Made by a program: the position numbers and the translations under genes
Assembly (NCBI GenBank): GCA_016926925.1
Contig: JAFGNQ010000245.1
Location: forward strand, 1 to 13,916
DNA from: Candidatus Aminicenantota bacterium
Lineage (GTDB): Bacteria; Acidobacteriota; Aminicenantia; Aminicenantales; Aminicenantaceae
DNA: 13,916 bases
Reading direction: 5' to 3'
The notes under the pieces: generated by a model
Seen by the model: only the letters and a program-made list of their open reading frames with translations
The model's database searches: none
Told to the model about the DNA's origin: nothing
Part shown: positions 1 through 7,378 of the stretch, piece by piece
Numbering within the stretch: position 1 is the first letter of the stretch
How the letters are laid out: each line of letters opens with the position of its first letter

Positions 1-154
1 AGGCATTTCCGTTTCCAAGTAGAGCTGCCAGGGAAGAGATGTGATTGTAAATCGCAGTCCGTTCGAGTCGACGCCTGTAAGGCAAAAAAATGGCAGTTGT
101 ATGTTTTGAAGCTCTTACGAATGAAAGTGCCGCTATTTTTTCTGAATGATCCAG

Positions 155-2593
155 CTAGTTGGATTCCTTGTTCTTCTCGCTGGAGGCAGCAAATGTCTTC
201 CAGCTTTTAGCGAGCCGCTGCAGTTCGAGATCGACCTTATTGTTTACCGTATTTTCTTCGAATTCCCCGTTTTTCTTCCTTTTCCCCGCTTTGATTCCGG
301 TGAGGATTTCAATGCCCTCGTCGATCGTCCTGACCGGGTAGATGTGGAATTTGCCTTCTTTAACCGCATCGATCACATCGTCTTTCAACATCAAGTTAGA
401 GACGTTCTGATGGGGGATGATGACTCCCTGATTTCCTGTGAGTCCTTTTGCCTTGCAGACATCGAAGAAACCTTCAATTTTCTCATTGACGCCGCCAATA
501 GGCTGGATTTCTCCCCTTTGGTTCAGCGACCCGGTGACAGCGATTTCCTGCTTGAGGGGAATCTTGGACAGACTTGAGAGGATGGCATATACCTCGGTGG
601 AGGAAGCGCTGTCTCCATCCACCCCCGAATAGGCTTGTTCAAAAGCCAGACTGGCAGAAAGAGAAAACGGTTTGTCCTGGGCATATTTCCCTCTGAGAAA
701 TCCCCCCAGAATGAGGACACCCTTGTTGTGGGTCCGGCCGCTCATATCGGCCTCTCTCTCAATGTTGATGACACCCGCCCTTCCTACAGACGTGCTGGCC
801 GTGATGCGTGTCGGTTTGCCGAAAGAAAATCCTCCCATTTGATATACCGACAGCCCGTTGACTTGACCGACGACACCGCCTTTGGTATCGATCATAATGG
901 TTCCCTCTTCAATCATCTCCTGAATCTTGTCCTCGATCAGTCCGACCCTCTCGAATCTTTCCTCGATGGCCTTTTCCACATGACTTCGCTCGACTCGATC
1001 TTTCTTATCTTTTTTAGCCCAGTAGCTGGCCTCGCGAATGACGTCGGCGATGATATGGAAGCGGGTCGAGAGCTTCTTCTGTCTGCCGGCGATCCTTGTC
1101 CCGTATTCGATAACGGCTGCTATAGCTCCTTTAGAGAAGGGATTCAGCTTGTCTTCCTCCGATATTTTTTTGATGAAGGCAACATATTCCAGTATGGTCT
1201 TGTTGTCCTTTTTCATCTCCGAGTCAAATTCGGCTTTTATCTTGACGATCTTCTTGAAGTCCGCGTCCATGTAGTAAAGAAGGTTATAGATATAGCTGTC
1301 TCCGATCATGACCACTTTGACATCGATATTTATCGGTTGAGGTTTGAGGCGCGTCGTCGTGACCATGTAAAAGGCCATGTAGTTCTGAATCTCCAGCATC
1401 TGATTCCTCAAGGTCCTTTTCAGGGTTGCCCACACTCCGGGCTCGATGAGCGCATCCATGGCATTGAAAACAATATAGCCGCCGTTGGCTTTCAACAGGG
1501 AGCCGGCTTTGATCTTCGTGAAGTCGGTCTGCAGCATGCCGAAGCGGTTCATAGAGGATTCGATGGAACCGAACAGATTGACATAGTTGGGGTTGGTTTC
1601 CATGACTACGGGAGCGCCTTTAAGCTCTGAATTGTCGATGAGGAGGTTGACTTTGTATTCCAAAAAGGGGTCTTGAATCACCGGCATTTCTTTTTCCTGT
1701 TTTTGAGTGCCTTTGAAAAGGTTGATCTGTTTGACCAAAGTGGATTCGACATCATCCAGGTAGTCCTTGAGCTCGGGAAACTGGAAATGCGACCTGATCC
1801 CCGAGATGGCCCCTTTGATGATAGGGGTTATCGACTCGTCGTCCCATTGCCTCAAAAGTTTGTGCGTTTCCTCTTCGTTTTTCTTGAGTTGTTTGAAAAT
1901 TCCCTCGAGCTTTTCGGTCAATTTTTCGTATTTTTCTTTCAGTTCTTTCAGCTTCTCTTTGGGAAATTTCCCTTCTCTGGCCGAGATTTCCAAATCGTTG
2001 AAGGGAGTGGGTTTGCCTTCGATAACCGGGATGAGGTCCGGCTTGATATAGAGACCCATTTGGACTTGGATGACGGAGAATCCCTCCTTGGCGACTTCGT
2101 CCTCGAAGATTTTGAGAATCTCCTTTTGTTTTTTCTGCTGAGTTTCGATAATGCCGTCCCTTTTTTCCGTGTAGTATTTGCTCTTCAGAAGTTCAGGAAT
2201 ATTGGTTTTCAGCATGTCGATGAGCTGGTCCATTGCCCCTGAAAAGCGCTTGCCGACTCCCGCCGGCAGAATTATCAATGTCGGTTCATCGGGTTTCTTG
2301 AAATTATAAACGTACAGGATGTCGTCAGGTGTTTTTTCCTCCTTTTCCAGTTTCTCCAGCAGCTGTTTGATCGTGGTCGTTCGTCCGGTGCCCACCATTC
2401 CCGTTATAAAGATGTTGTAGCCCAAGCTTTTGACATCAAGGCCTGTCTGGATGGATTTGATTGCGCGCTCCTGGCCGATGATTCCTTCGCAGGCATCGCA
2501 TTCATCGCTCGTTTCGTAGGGGATTTTATCCAGGCTGATCCTCCATTTCAACTTATCGGGCGGCAATTCCTTGAACGACATTACTTTATTCAC
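155..2593 (-). CDS. Lon-family (LonC-like) AAA/S16 protease
   Basis: 812-residue protein of the Lon-like group with an AAA_32-type module, a helical insert and a C-terminal Lon protease domain; a cytoplasmic protein-quality-control role is inferred from the family. The P-loop region is at residues 65-72 (GMVGTGRT), with Arg71 where classical Walker A has Lys. The expected Walker B strand, IVFNAMD at 375-380, has Asn377 at the usual Asp position. A charged, probably coiled-coil segment spans about 145-250. The protease domain (about 565-765) holds the catalytic pair: Ser662 in DGDSAS and Lys705 in GGVNEK, spaced 43 residues apart as in E. coli Lon (S679/K722). There is no N-terminal Lon substrate domain. 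A CxxC (Cys32-Cys35) sits just before the GIIGQ motif. The start is GTG at 2593, with AAGGAG seven bases upstream; ATG at 2581 is the alternative. It is the only leftward gene. Family is confident; energy dependence is uncertain. Confidence 0.9.
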   Translation of the reverse strand: MNKVMSFKELPPDKLKWRISLDKIPYETSDECDACEGIIGQERAIKSIQTGLDVKSLGYNIFITGMVGTGRTTTIKQLLEKLEKEEKTPDDILYVYNFKKPDEPTLIILPAGVGKRFSGAMDQLIDMLKTNIPELLKSKYYTEKRDGIIETQQKKQKEILKIFEDEVAKEGFSVIQVQMGLYIKPDLIPVIEGKPTPFNDLEISAREGKFPKEKLKELKEKYEKLTEKLEGIFKQLKKNEEETHKLLRQWDDESITPIIKGAISGIRSHFQFPELKDYLDDVESTLVKQINLFKGTQKQEKEMPVIQDPFLEYKVNLLIDNSELKGAPVVMETNPNYVNLFGSIESSMNRFGMLQTDFTKIKAGSLLKANGGYIVFNAMDALIEPGVWATLKRTLRNQMLEIQNYMAFYMVTTTRLKPQPINIDVKVVMIGDSYIYNLLYYMDADFKKIVKIKAEFDSEMKKDNKTILEYVAFIKKISEEDKLNPFSKGAIAAVIEYGTRIAGRQKKLSTRFHIIADVIREASYWAKKDKKDRVERSHVEKAIEERFERVGLIEDKIQEMIEEGTIMIDTKGGVVGQVNGLSVYQMGGFSFGKPTRITASTSVGRAGVINIEREADMSGRTHNKGVLILGGFLRGKYAQDKPFSLSASLAFEQAYSGVDGDSASSTEVYAILSSLSKIPLKQEIAVTGSLNQRGEIQPIGGVNEKIEGFFDVCKAKGLTGNQGVIIPHQNVSNLMLKDDVIDAVKEGKFHIYPVRTIDEGIEILTGIKAGKRKKNGEFEENTVNNKVDLELQRLAKSWKTFAASSEKNKESN

Positions 2594-2633
2594 CTTTCTA
2601 CTCCTTTACGACAGACTTTCACTAATCCCTCAT

Positions 2634-2661
2634 TTTTAACACAAAAATTTTCCGAACACAA
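2634..2661 (-). promoter_or_regulatory. possible promoter of the Lon-like gene
   Basis: Read on the minus strand, TTGTGT (2661-2656) and TTAAAA (2639-2634) are separated by 16 bases. This would start transcription about 30-35 bases before the GTG start of the Lon-like gene. The heptamer TTGTGTT occurs twice here (2661-2655 and 2644-2638). No heat-shock (sigma-32) consensus is visible. The call rests on pattern matching alone. Confidence 0.3.
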
Positions 2662-2703
2662 CTTTGACCGCTTATTCCCTTGAATCATTCACGAGTCGAG
2701 GTT

Positions 2704-2905
2704 GCCGCATTGGTTTGCCCGCATCTCTTACAAGCATATCTACTGCAACGGCAAATCCATCTGCAAAGACTGCGTTACGCTCGCTCAGTTTTCTCGACAT
2801 ACTGATAGAGTATGCCTGCAAAAACTTCGCTCTCAAGCCTTGTCTTTGCATCGCCTTTACCGTTTCGCTACGATATCTTGTTCGATATGCGGGCTTTGAA
2901 GCGGC
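2704..2905. repeat. ~200-bp imperfect palindrome (REP/MITE-like element)
   Basis: The two halves are inverted copies about a centre near 2806. Matching pairs, outside to inside, are GCCGC (2704-2708)/GCGGC (2901-2905); GCCCGCAT (2717-2724)/ATGCGGGC (2887-2894); ACAAG (2730-2734)/CTTGT (2877-2881); ATATC (2736-2740)/GATAT (2872-2876); AACGGCAAA (2747-2755)/TTTACCGTT (2856-2864) with one mismatch; TGCAAAGAC (2762-2770)/GTCTTTGCA (2842-2850); AGTTTT (2787-2792)/AAAACT (2821-2826); and CATACT (2798-2803)/AGTATG (2809-2814) with a 5-base loop. Distances shift by only one to three bases across the arms, so the whole could fold into one long interrupted hairpin. It carries no gene. An open frame starting at 2812 runs through its right half into the next gene but looks like chance. 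It resembles dispersed non-autonomous palindromic elements; copy number cannot be seen from one window. Confidence 0.75.
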
Positions 2906-2957
2906 CCATGAAGCGGCGTCTTGTCAGCAATTTGTTCGTGCAAAAGAAAAGCTTATC

Positions 2958-2966
2958 TGATAAAAT
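2958..2966 (+). promoter_or_regulatory. possible extended -10 promoter for the rightward operon
   Basis: TG at 2958-2959 followed by TAAAAT at 2961-2966 fits an extended -10 element (TGnTAnAAT-like). No good -35 lies 17 bases upstream. Transcription from here would begin near 2973, just before the ribosome-binding site at 2980-2986. The ATG at 2965 would fall inside the promoter, which agrees with GTG 2992 being the true start of the following gene. Confidence 0.35.
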
Positions 2967-2979
2967 GATTGGAATTCCG

Positions 2980-2986
2980 AAGGGAG
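2980..2986 (+). promoter_or_regulatory. ribosome-binding site that sets the GTG start at 2992
   Basis: AAGGGAG lies five bases before GTG 2992. The in-frame ATGs at 2812 and 2965 have no comparable purine-rich motif upstream. This is the main reason for choosing the GTG. Confidence 0.6.
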
Positions 2987-2991
2987 CGATT

Positions 2992-4113
2992 GTGAGTGGT
3001 TTTCGAATTGAAAAGGTCACGAATAAAAAAGAGTTGATGGGATTTATCAAATTCCCCCGGGACGTTTATAAGGATGATCAGAATTGGGTGCCGCCTCTAT
3101 TCATGGATGTTAAAGAGAAGTTGGACAAGAAAAAGAATCCGTTCTTTGAACATGCTGAAATGGAGCTGTTCTGCGGGTATGATGGGAGTAAAATTGTGGG
3201 AAGGATAGCGGCGATTATTGACGAAAGCCATAACCGGATGCACGAAGAAAAAGTGGTCTTTTTCGGCCTCTATGAATCTTTCAATGATCCTGATACGACC
3301 CAGTGCCTCCTGGACACGGTGGCGCACTGGGGCAAGGACAGAGGAATGGAAATTCTTAGGGGGCCGATGAATCTTTCCATGAACGATGAATGTGCCTTTC
3401 TTTTAGAAGGATTCGATTCGCCTCCGGTTATCATGATGCCTTACAATCCTAAGTTTTACTTGGACTTGATGGATCAGTGTGGCATGGTAAAGGCAAAGGA
3501 TCTCTATGCTTTTTTTATGTCTGCAGATGAGGATGTGAAGAAAAAAATTCAATTCATTGTAGAGGAAGTCAAAGAAAGCACCCAGATTACACTCAGATCC
3601 ATCAACATGAAAAATATCGAAGAGGAAACCGAGCGCATCAAGTATATCTACAATAACGGCTGGGAGAAAAACTGGGGCTTCGTTCCCTGGACTGAAAAAG
3701 AAATAGACCATATGGCCAAAAAACTCAAAATATTTGCCGATCCCGATATCGTTATTCTGGCTGAAGATGCGGGGAAACCTGTCGGTTTCGCTTTCGCTCT
3801 TCCGAATTACAATGAAGTCCTCATAAAGATGAACGGAAGGATTACCCCATTAGGAATCCTCAAGTTTTTCTATTACAAGAAGCGTATAAAAGGCGTTAGG
3901 GCCGTTGTTTTCGGAATTCTCAAAGAGTACAGAAATTCCGGAGTCAGTTATCTGCTCTATTCGGAGTTCGAGAAAAATATTAAAGCCAAAGGTTATGAAT
4001 GGGCAGAGACGTCGTGGCAGCTCGAAGATAACGATGCCATAAACCGCTTTGTCATGTCCATCGGTGGGGAAGTCTATAAGAAATACCGTATTTTTGAGAA
4101 AAGAATTTCATGA
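2992..4113 (+). CDS. GNAT-like acyltransferase family protein, substrate unknown
   Basis: 373 residues from the GTG start. The N-terminal half matches a widespread conserved family that I recognise by its pattern: WVPPL near residue 27, NPFFEHAE in the 40s, a VGRI strand, FFGLYE, then GPMN and MPYNPKFY. The C-terminal half looks like a GNAT fold, with a loop RNSGVSYLL from about 314 that resembles the acyl-CoA pyrophosphate-binding turn, and QLEDNDAINRF near the end. It has no signal peptide or membrane segment, so it is probably cytoplasmic. The family usually runs 370-390 residues, which fits the GTG start and not the 433-residue version from ATG 2812, whose first 31 or so codons come from the palindrome. 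It is the first gene of the rightward cluster, 24 bases before the crotonase gene. Some GNAT proteins of this size N-acylate lipid bases, so an envelope role is possible, but that is speculation. Confidence 0.8.
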   Translation: MSGFRIEKVTNKKELMGFIKFPRDVYKDDQNWVPPLFMDVKEKLDKKKNPFFEHAEMELFCGYDGSKIVGRIAAIIDESHNRMHEEKVVFFGLYESFNDPDTTQCLLDTVAHWGKDRGMEILRGPMNLSMNDECAFLLEGFDSPPVIMMPYNPKFYLDLMDQCGMVKAKDLYAFFMSADEDVKKKIQFIVEEVKESTQITLRSINMKNIEEETERIKYIYNNGWEKNWGFVPWTEKEIDHMAKKLKIFADPDIVILAEDAGKPVGFAFALPNYNEVLIKMNGRITPLGILKFFYYKKRIKGVRAVVFGILKEYRNSGVSYLLYSEFEKNIKAKGYEWAETSWQLEDNDAINRFVMSIGGEVYKKYRIFEKRIS

Positions 4114-4137
4114 ATTGTTCCAATAATAGGAGGTCTT

Positions 4138-4920
4138 GTGGCGTATAAAAATCTTTTAATCAAAAAAGAAAGCGGAATCGGCTGGATCGTTATCAACCGC
4201 CCCGATAAATTGAACGCTCTGAATGCCGAAACCATCAAAGAACTCTATGAGGCCTTCTTGTCCTTACAAGAAAGCCCTGAGGTCCTCGTGGTCATCCTGA
4301 CCGGATCCGGGGATAAGGCTTTCATTGCCGGAGCCGATATCGGAGAGCTCTCCCGGCTCGATTTTAACGGAGCGAAGGACTATGCTCTGGAAGGGCAAGA
4401 GCTGACGAAGTTGATCGAAAATTTAAGGAAGCCTGTGATTGCTGCAATTAACGGCTTTGCCCTTGGCGGAGGCACGGAAATGGCATTAGCGTGCCATGTC
4501 CGGATAGCGTCGGAGAGGGCAAAAATGGGTCAGCCTGAAGTGAAGTTGGGTTTGATCCCCGGATTTGGGGGAACGCAGAGGCTTTCCAGGCTCACCGGCA
4601 AGGGTGTTGCCATGGAATTGATCCTTACGGGAAAGACGATCGATGCCCGGGAAGCTTATCGTATAGGGCTTGTCAATAGTGTCGTCCCCCATGAGGAATT
4701 GACAGCTGCCTGTGAATCTCTTGCTAAGGAAATGATCGCTAACGCCCCTCTTGCCCTTGAATATGCTATCTACGCCGTTAACAATGGATTGGACAAGGTG
4801 TTGGGCGAGGGGCTTCTGCTTGAAGCGGACATGTTCGGGAAGTCTTCCGATACAATGGATAGCAAAGAGGGGACAAAAGCCTTTCTCGAGAAACGGAAGG
4901 CGGATTTTCAAGGAAAGTAA
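4138..4920 (+). CDS. enoyl-CoA hydratase / crotonase family protein
   Basis: 260 residues, the normal crotonase length. The family hydrates trans-2-enoyl-CoA to 3-hydroxyacyl-CoA in fatty-acid or butyrate-type pathways in the cytoplasm. The oxyanion-hole segments are visible: FIAGADI (62-68) and FALGGG (107-112). Both acid/base residues are present: Glu114 in GGTEMALAC and Glu134 in [16 protein letters not shown], the pair expected of a true hydratase (Glu144/Glu164 of the rat enzyme). The start is GTG 4138, with AGGAGG at 4128-4133. It lies 24 bases after the GNAT-like gene and 10 bases before ribH, so it is probably co-transcribed with a riboflavin gene without an obvious metabolic link. 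A short-chain (crotonyl-CoA) substrate is plausible, but cannot be read from sequence. Confidence 0.92.
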   Translation: MAYKNLLIKKESGIGWIVINRPDKLNALNAETIKELYEAFLSLQESPEVLVVILTGSGDKAFIAGADIGELSRLDFNGAKDYALEGQELTKLIENLRKPVIAAINGFALGGGTEMALACHVRIASERAKMGQPEVKLGLIPGFGGTQRLSRLTGKGVAMELILTGKTIDAREAYRIGLVNSVVPHEELTAACESLAKEMIANAPLALEYAIYAVNNGLDKVLGEGLLLEADMFGKSSDTMDSKEGTKAFLEKRKADFQGK

Positions 4921-4930
4921 GGAGAGCCAA

Positions 4931-5401
4931 ATGAAAACCTACCAAGGAAAACTGCAGGCTGAGGGTTTCAAAGTCGGCATTGTTTTGAGCAGGTACAACC
5001 AGTTCATATCCGAAAGATTGCTTGAAGGGGCTTTGGACGCACTCTATAAGTTGGGAGCAGCGGAAAGTGATATTTCTGTCTATAAAGTACCTGGGGCCTT
5101 CGAAATACCCATGGTTGCCAAAAAAATAGCCTTGTCGAAAAAAGTGGACGGGATCATATGTCTGGGTGCCCTTATCAGAGGAGATACTCCACATTTCGAC
5201 TTTTTGAGCGCCGAAGTTACTAAAGGATTGGCGCAAATTGCTATGGAAGACGGTTTGCCTGTCTCTTTCGGAGTTTTGACCGTGGATACAATCGAACAGG
5301 GGATAGAAAGAGCTGGAACGAAGGCAGGCAACAAAGGCTATGATGCCGCTTTCTCTTTGATCGAGACACTGAGTCTCATTAAGGAATCCAGCCTCGGATA
5401 G
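4931..5401 (+). CDS. ribH: 6,7-dimethyl-8-ribityllumazine synthase
   Basis: 156 residues, the usual length. RibH condenses 5-amino-6-ribitylamino-uracil with 3,4-dihydroxy-2-butanone 4-phosphate to give lumazine, the penultimate step of riboflavin synthesis, and typically forms pentamers or 60-mer capsids. Key features stand at the same numbers as in Bacillus subtilis RibH: the SRYNQFI substrate segment (20-26), VPGAFEIP (53-60), [12 protein letters not shown] with catalytic His88, and [11 protein letters not shown] with Arg127, which binds phosphate. The ATG at 4931 is chosen because GGAG (4921-4924) lies six bases upstream and the protein then begins like its family; the frame stays open further upstream inside the crotonase gene. 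No FMN riboswitch can fit in the 10-base gap, and no other rib gene is in the window. nusB follows after 15 bases, a very common pairing. Confidence 0.96.
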   Translation: MKTYQGKLQAEGFKVGIVLSRYNQFISERLLEGALDALYKLGAAESDISVYKVPGAFEIPMVAKKIALSKKVDGIICLGALIRGDTPHFDFLSAEVTKGLAQIAMEDGLPVSFGVLTVDTIEQGIERAGTKAGNKGYDAAFSLIETLSLIKESSLG

Positions 5402-5416
5402 ACGCATGGATTATGA

Positions 5417-5857
5417 ATGGGAAACAGAAGGAAATCGCGCGAAAGCACTCTGCAGATTCTTTTTCAGATCGAATTTGATGATTCTGGGCCTGAGAATATC
5501 TTAGATCAGTTCTGGAAAGGTAAAAAAGCCCAGGGAGAGGTCAAGGAATACTGCCGCTGGCTCGTGATGGGTATTATCTCCAACCAGGACGCTCTGGATA
5601 GAATCATCCAATCCGCCTCCGAACATTGGCGCCTCTCCCGAATGCCCATCGTTGACCGGAACATACTTCGCATGGCGGTTTTCGAGCTTTTCTACGGAGA
5701 AGATCTGGCTCCGGCTATCGTGATTGACGAATCCCTCGAAATAGCTAAAAAATTCAGCAGCGAACAAGCAGCCCCATTCGTAAACGGTATTTTGGATGCA
5801 TTGCTCAGGCAACAGGACAAGATTAAGGAAAAGTTGAAGGAAGATCCCAATGGCTAA
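5417..5857 (+). CDS. nusB: transcription antitermination protein NusB
   Basis: 146 residues, all-helical NusB fold. NusB pairs with NusE (ribosomal protein S10) on boxA RNA to promote antitermination in rRNA operons and aids 30S maturation. It opens with the family signature NRRKSRESTLQILFQIE, and continues with DRNILRMAVFELFY (about 89-102), then IVIDESLEIAKKFSSEQAAPFVNGILD in the last third, the region contacting S10 and boxA. The Shine-Dalgarno signal before ATG 5417 is weak; the stop of ribH is 15 bases upstream, so translation may depend on coupling. Its last eight bases overlap the start of lysS. ribH-nusB-lysS linkage supports the call. Confidence 0.95.
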   Translation: MGNRRKSRESTLQILFQIEFDDSGPENILDQFWKGKKAQGEVKEYCRWLVMGIISNQDALDRIIQSASEHWRLSRMPIVDRNILRMAVFELFYGEDLAPAIVIDESLEIAKKFSSEQAAPFVNGILDALLRQQDKIKEKLKEDPNG

Positions 5858-7376
5858 AAAAAAGGAAAAGGCAAACGGGAGTCTAGAGAAAGAACAACTC
5901 CAATCTGATTTAACCGAACAAGAATCGGTAAGACGGGAAAAGATGAATAAGCTATCGCGGGAGGGAGTCGACCTGTTCCCTCATAAGACCAAAATCACGC
6001 ATCTTGTTTATGATATTGTCTCAGTCTATTCCGGGATATCCGCTGAAGAGCTTGAAGAAAAGGGTGAGAAAGTTGTCGTTCCCGGGAGAATAATGTCGAT
6101 CCGGAAAATGGGGCGTGCCTGTTTTTTTCATATTGCCGACAGCCGGAGCAAACTACAAGTTTATATACGTGAAGATCGTGTAGGCAAAGCAATGTTTGAC
6201 CGTTTCAACCTCCTGGATATTGGAGATGTCATTTCAGTCGAAGGGGTGCTGTTCAAGACAAGGACGGGCGAGTTGACCGTCCTTTGCGATACTTACACTT
6301 TTCTGGCCAAGTGCTTTCACCCTCTTCCGGAGAAATGGCACGGCCTTCAGGACGTCGAACTCCGCCACAGAAAGAGATTCCTGGACCTGATTATGAATCC
6401 TGAACAACGAGAGGTCTTCCGTCTGCGGAGTGCCATGATCGCTAAAATACGACATTTTTTTGATGAAAGAGGCTACATCGAAGTGGAGACACCGATGATG
6501 CATTCCATTCCGGGGGGGGCGTTGGCCAAGCCTTTCAAAACGTTCCATAATGCCTTGGGGCTCGAACTTTACTTGAGGATTGCACCGGAACTGTTTCTGA
6601 AAAGACTGACCGTTGGCGGCTTCGAAAAAGTCTATGAAATCAACCGAAACTTCCGGAATGAAGGGATATCTTCGGAGCATAATCCCGAATTCACCATGCT
6701 CGAATTTTATGAAGCCTACAGCGATTTCTACGATATGATGGAATTGACCGAAGAACTCATCCATTCATTGGCGATTGCGCTTTTGAAGAGTGAAGAACTC
6801 CCCTTCGGGGAGCACACCATTTCCTTGAAAAGGCCATGGAAAAAAATCAAATTTATGGAGGCCTTGTCTCAGTACAGCGGCCTTGCCCCAAGTCGGTTCG
6901 ATAACAAACAGAGCATCATAGAAATGGCCAAGACCATAGCTCCCGATAAGGCGGCGCTTACCTTTGGCAAAGCTCTGGATATCATATTTGACAAGTATGT
7001 GAAGGCCAACCTTATTCAACCCACATTCGTGACAAATCCACCCAGGGAAATTTCTCCCTTGGCAAAGGCCTCGAGGGAGAATCCGGAGGAAGCGGAGAGG
7101 TTCGAGCTCATGATTGCCGGTATGGAAATGGCGAATGCCTTCAGCGAGCTGACCGATCCCGATGAGCAGAGAGCACGGTTCGAACACCAGGCGGGAGAAC
7201 GGGCAAAGGGTGATGAGGAATCCCACATGATCGACACCGATTATGTCGAGGCCTTGGAGTATGGGCTTCCGCCCACCGGAGGCGAGGGGATAGGCATCGA
7301 CAGGCTCGTCATGATATTTGCCAACAGGAGATCCATCCGGGATGTCATTCTTTTTCCGCTTCTGCGGCCAAAATAA
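5850..7376 (+). CDS. lysS: lysine--tRNA ligase, class II
   Basis: 508 residues, typical for bacterial class II LysRS; it charges tRNA-Lys with lysine in the cytoplasm. Residues 1-70 contain a charged, lysine-rich N-terminal stretch. The OB-fold anticodon-binding domain is about 75-150 (VVVPGRIMSIRKMGRACFFH). The catalytic core follows: ETPMMHSIPGGALAKPF near motif 1, motif 2 at 268-287 (FRNEGISSEHNPEF, with Arg269 and Glu271), and motif 3 (GIGIDRLVM with Arg485) near the C-terminus. No domain is missing. The start codon lies eight bases before the nusB stop, with GAAGG just upstream. A run of eight A residues (5856-5863) covers codons 3-5. lolC begins two bases after the stop. Confidence 0.97.
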   Translation: MAKKKEKANGSLEKEQLQSDLTEQESVRREKMNKLSREGVDLFPHKTKITHLVYDIVSVYSGISAEELEEKGEKVVVPGRIMSIRKMGRACFFHIADSRSKLQVYIREDRVGKAMFDRFNLLDIGDVISVEGVLFKTRTGELTVLCDTYTFLAKCFHPLPEKWHGLQDVELRHRKRFLDLIMNPEQREVFRLRSAMIAKIRHFFDERGYIEVETPMMHSIPGGALAKPFKTFHNALGLELYLRIAPELFLKRLTVGGFEKVYEINRNFRNEGISSEHNPEFTMLEFYEAYSDFYDMMELTEELIHSLAIALLKSEELPFGEHTISLKRPWKKIKFMEALSQYSGLAPSRFDNKQSIIEMAKTIAPDKAALTFGKALDIIFDKYVKANLIQPTFVTNPPREISPLAKASRENPEEAERFELMIAGMEMANAFSELTDPDEQRARFEHQAGERAKGDEESHMIDTDYVEALEYGLPPTGGEGIGIDRLVMIFANRRSIRDVILFPLLRPK

Positions 7377-7378
7377 TA

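Noticed and set aside
74..91. Hairpin GCCT-GTA-AGGC followed by seven A as terminator
   Set aside because: A terminator needs T after the hairpin on the transcribed strand. On the + strand A follows, and on the minus strand the T-run comes before the hairpin.
13..92. Functional tRNA gene on the + strand
   Set aside because: Only the anticodon arm and a T-loop-like string fit. The T-stem (GTCCG/CGACG) pairs at two positions only, there is no space for a variable loop, and no matching acceptor stem is seen.
1..210. Open + strand frame from the window edge to TAG 208-210, overlapping the Lon-like gene end
   Set aside because: The 69 residues show no recognisable motif and a mixed Cys/Lys-rich composition. 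The overlap with a strong gene on the other strand makes chance more likely, though a partial gene cannot be excluded.
635..1630. 331-codon open frame on the + strand opposite the Lon-like gene
   Set aside because: It is antisense to a gene with clear family motifs and has no recognisable protein pattern, so it is a shadow of that gene's codon use.
4751..4930. N-terminal extension of RibH inside the crotonase gene
   Set aside because: The frame is open, but the ribosome-binding site, the family length and the exact match of His88/Arg127 numbering all place the start at 4931.
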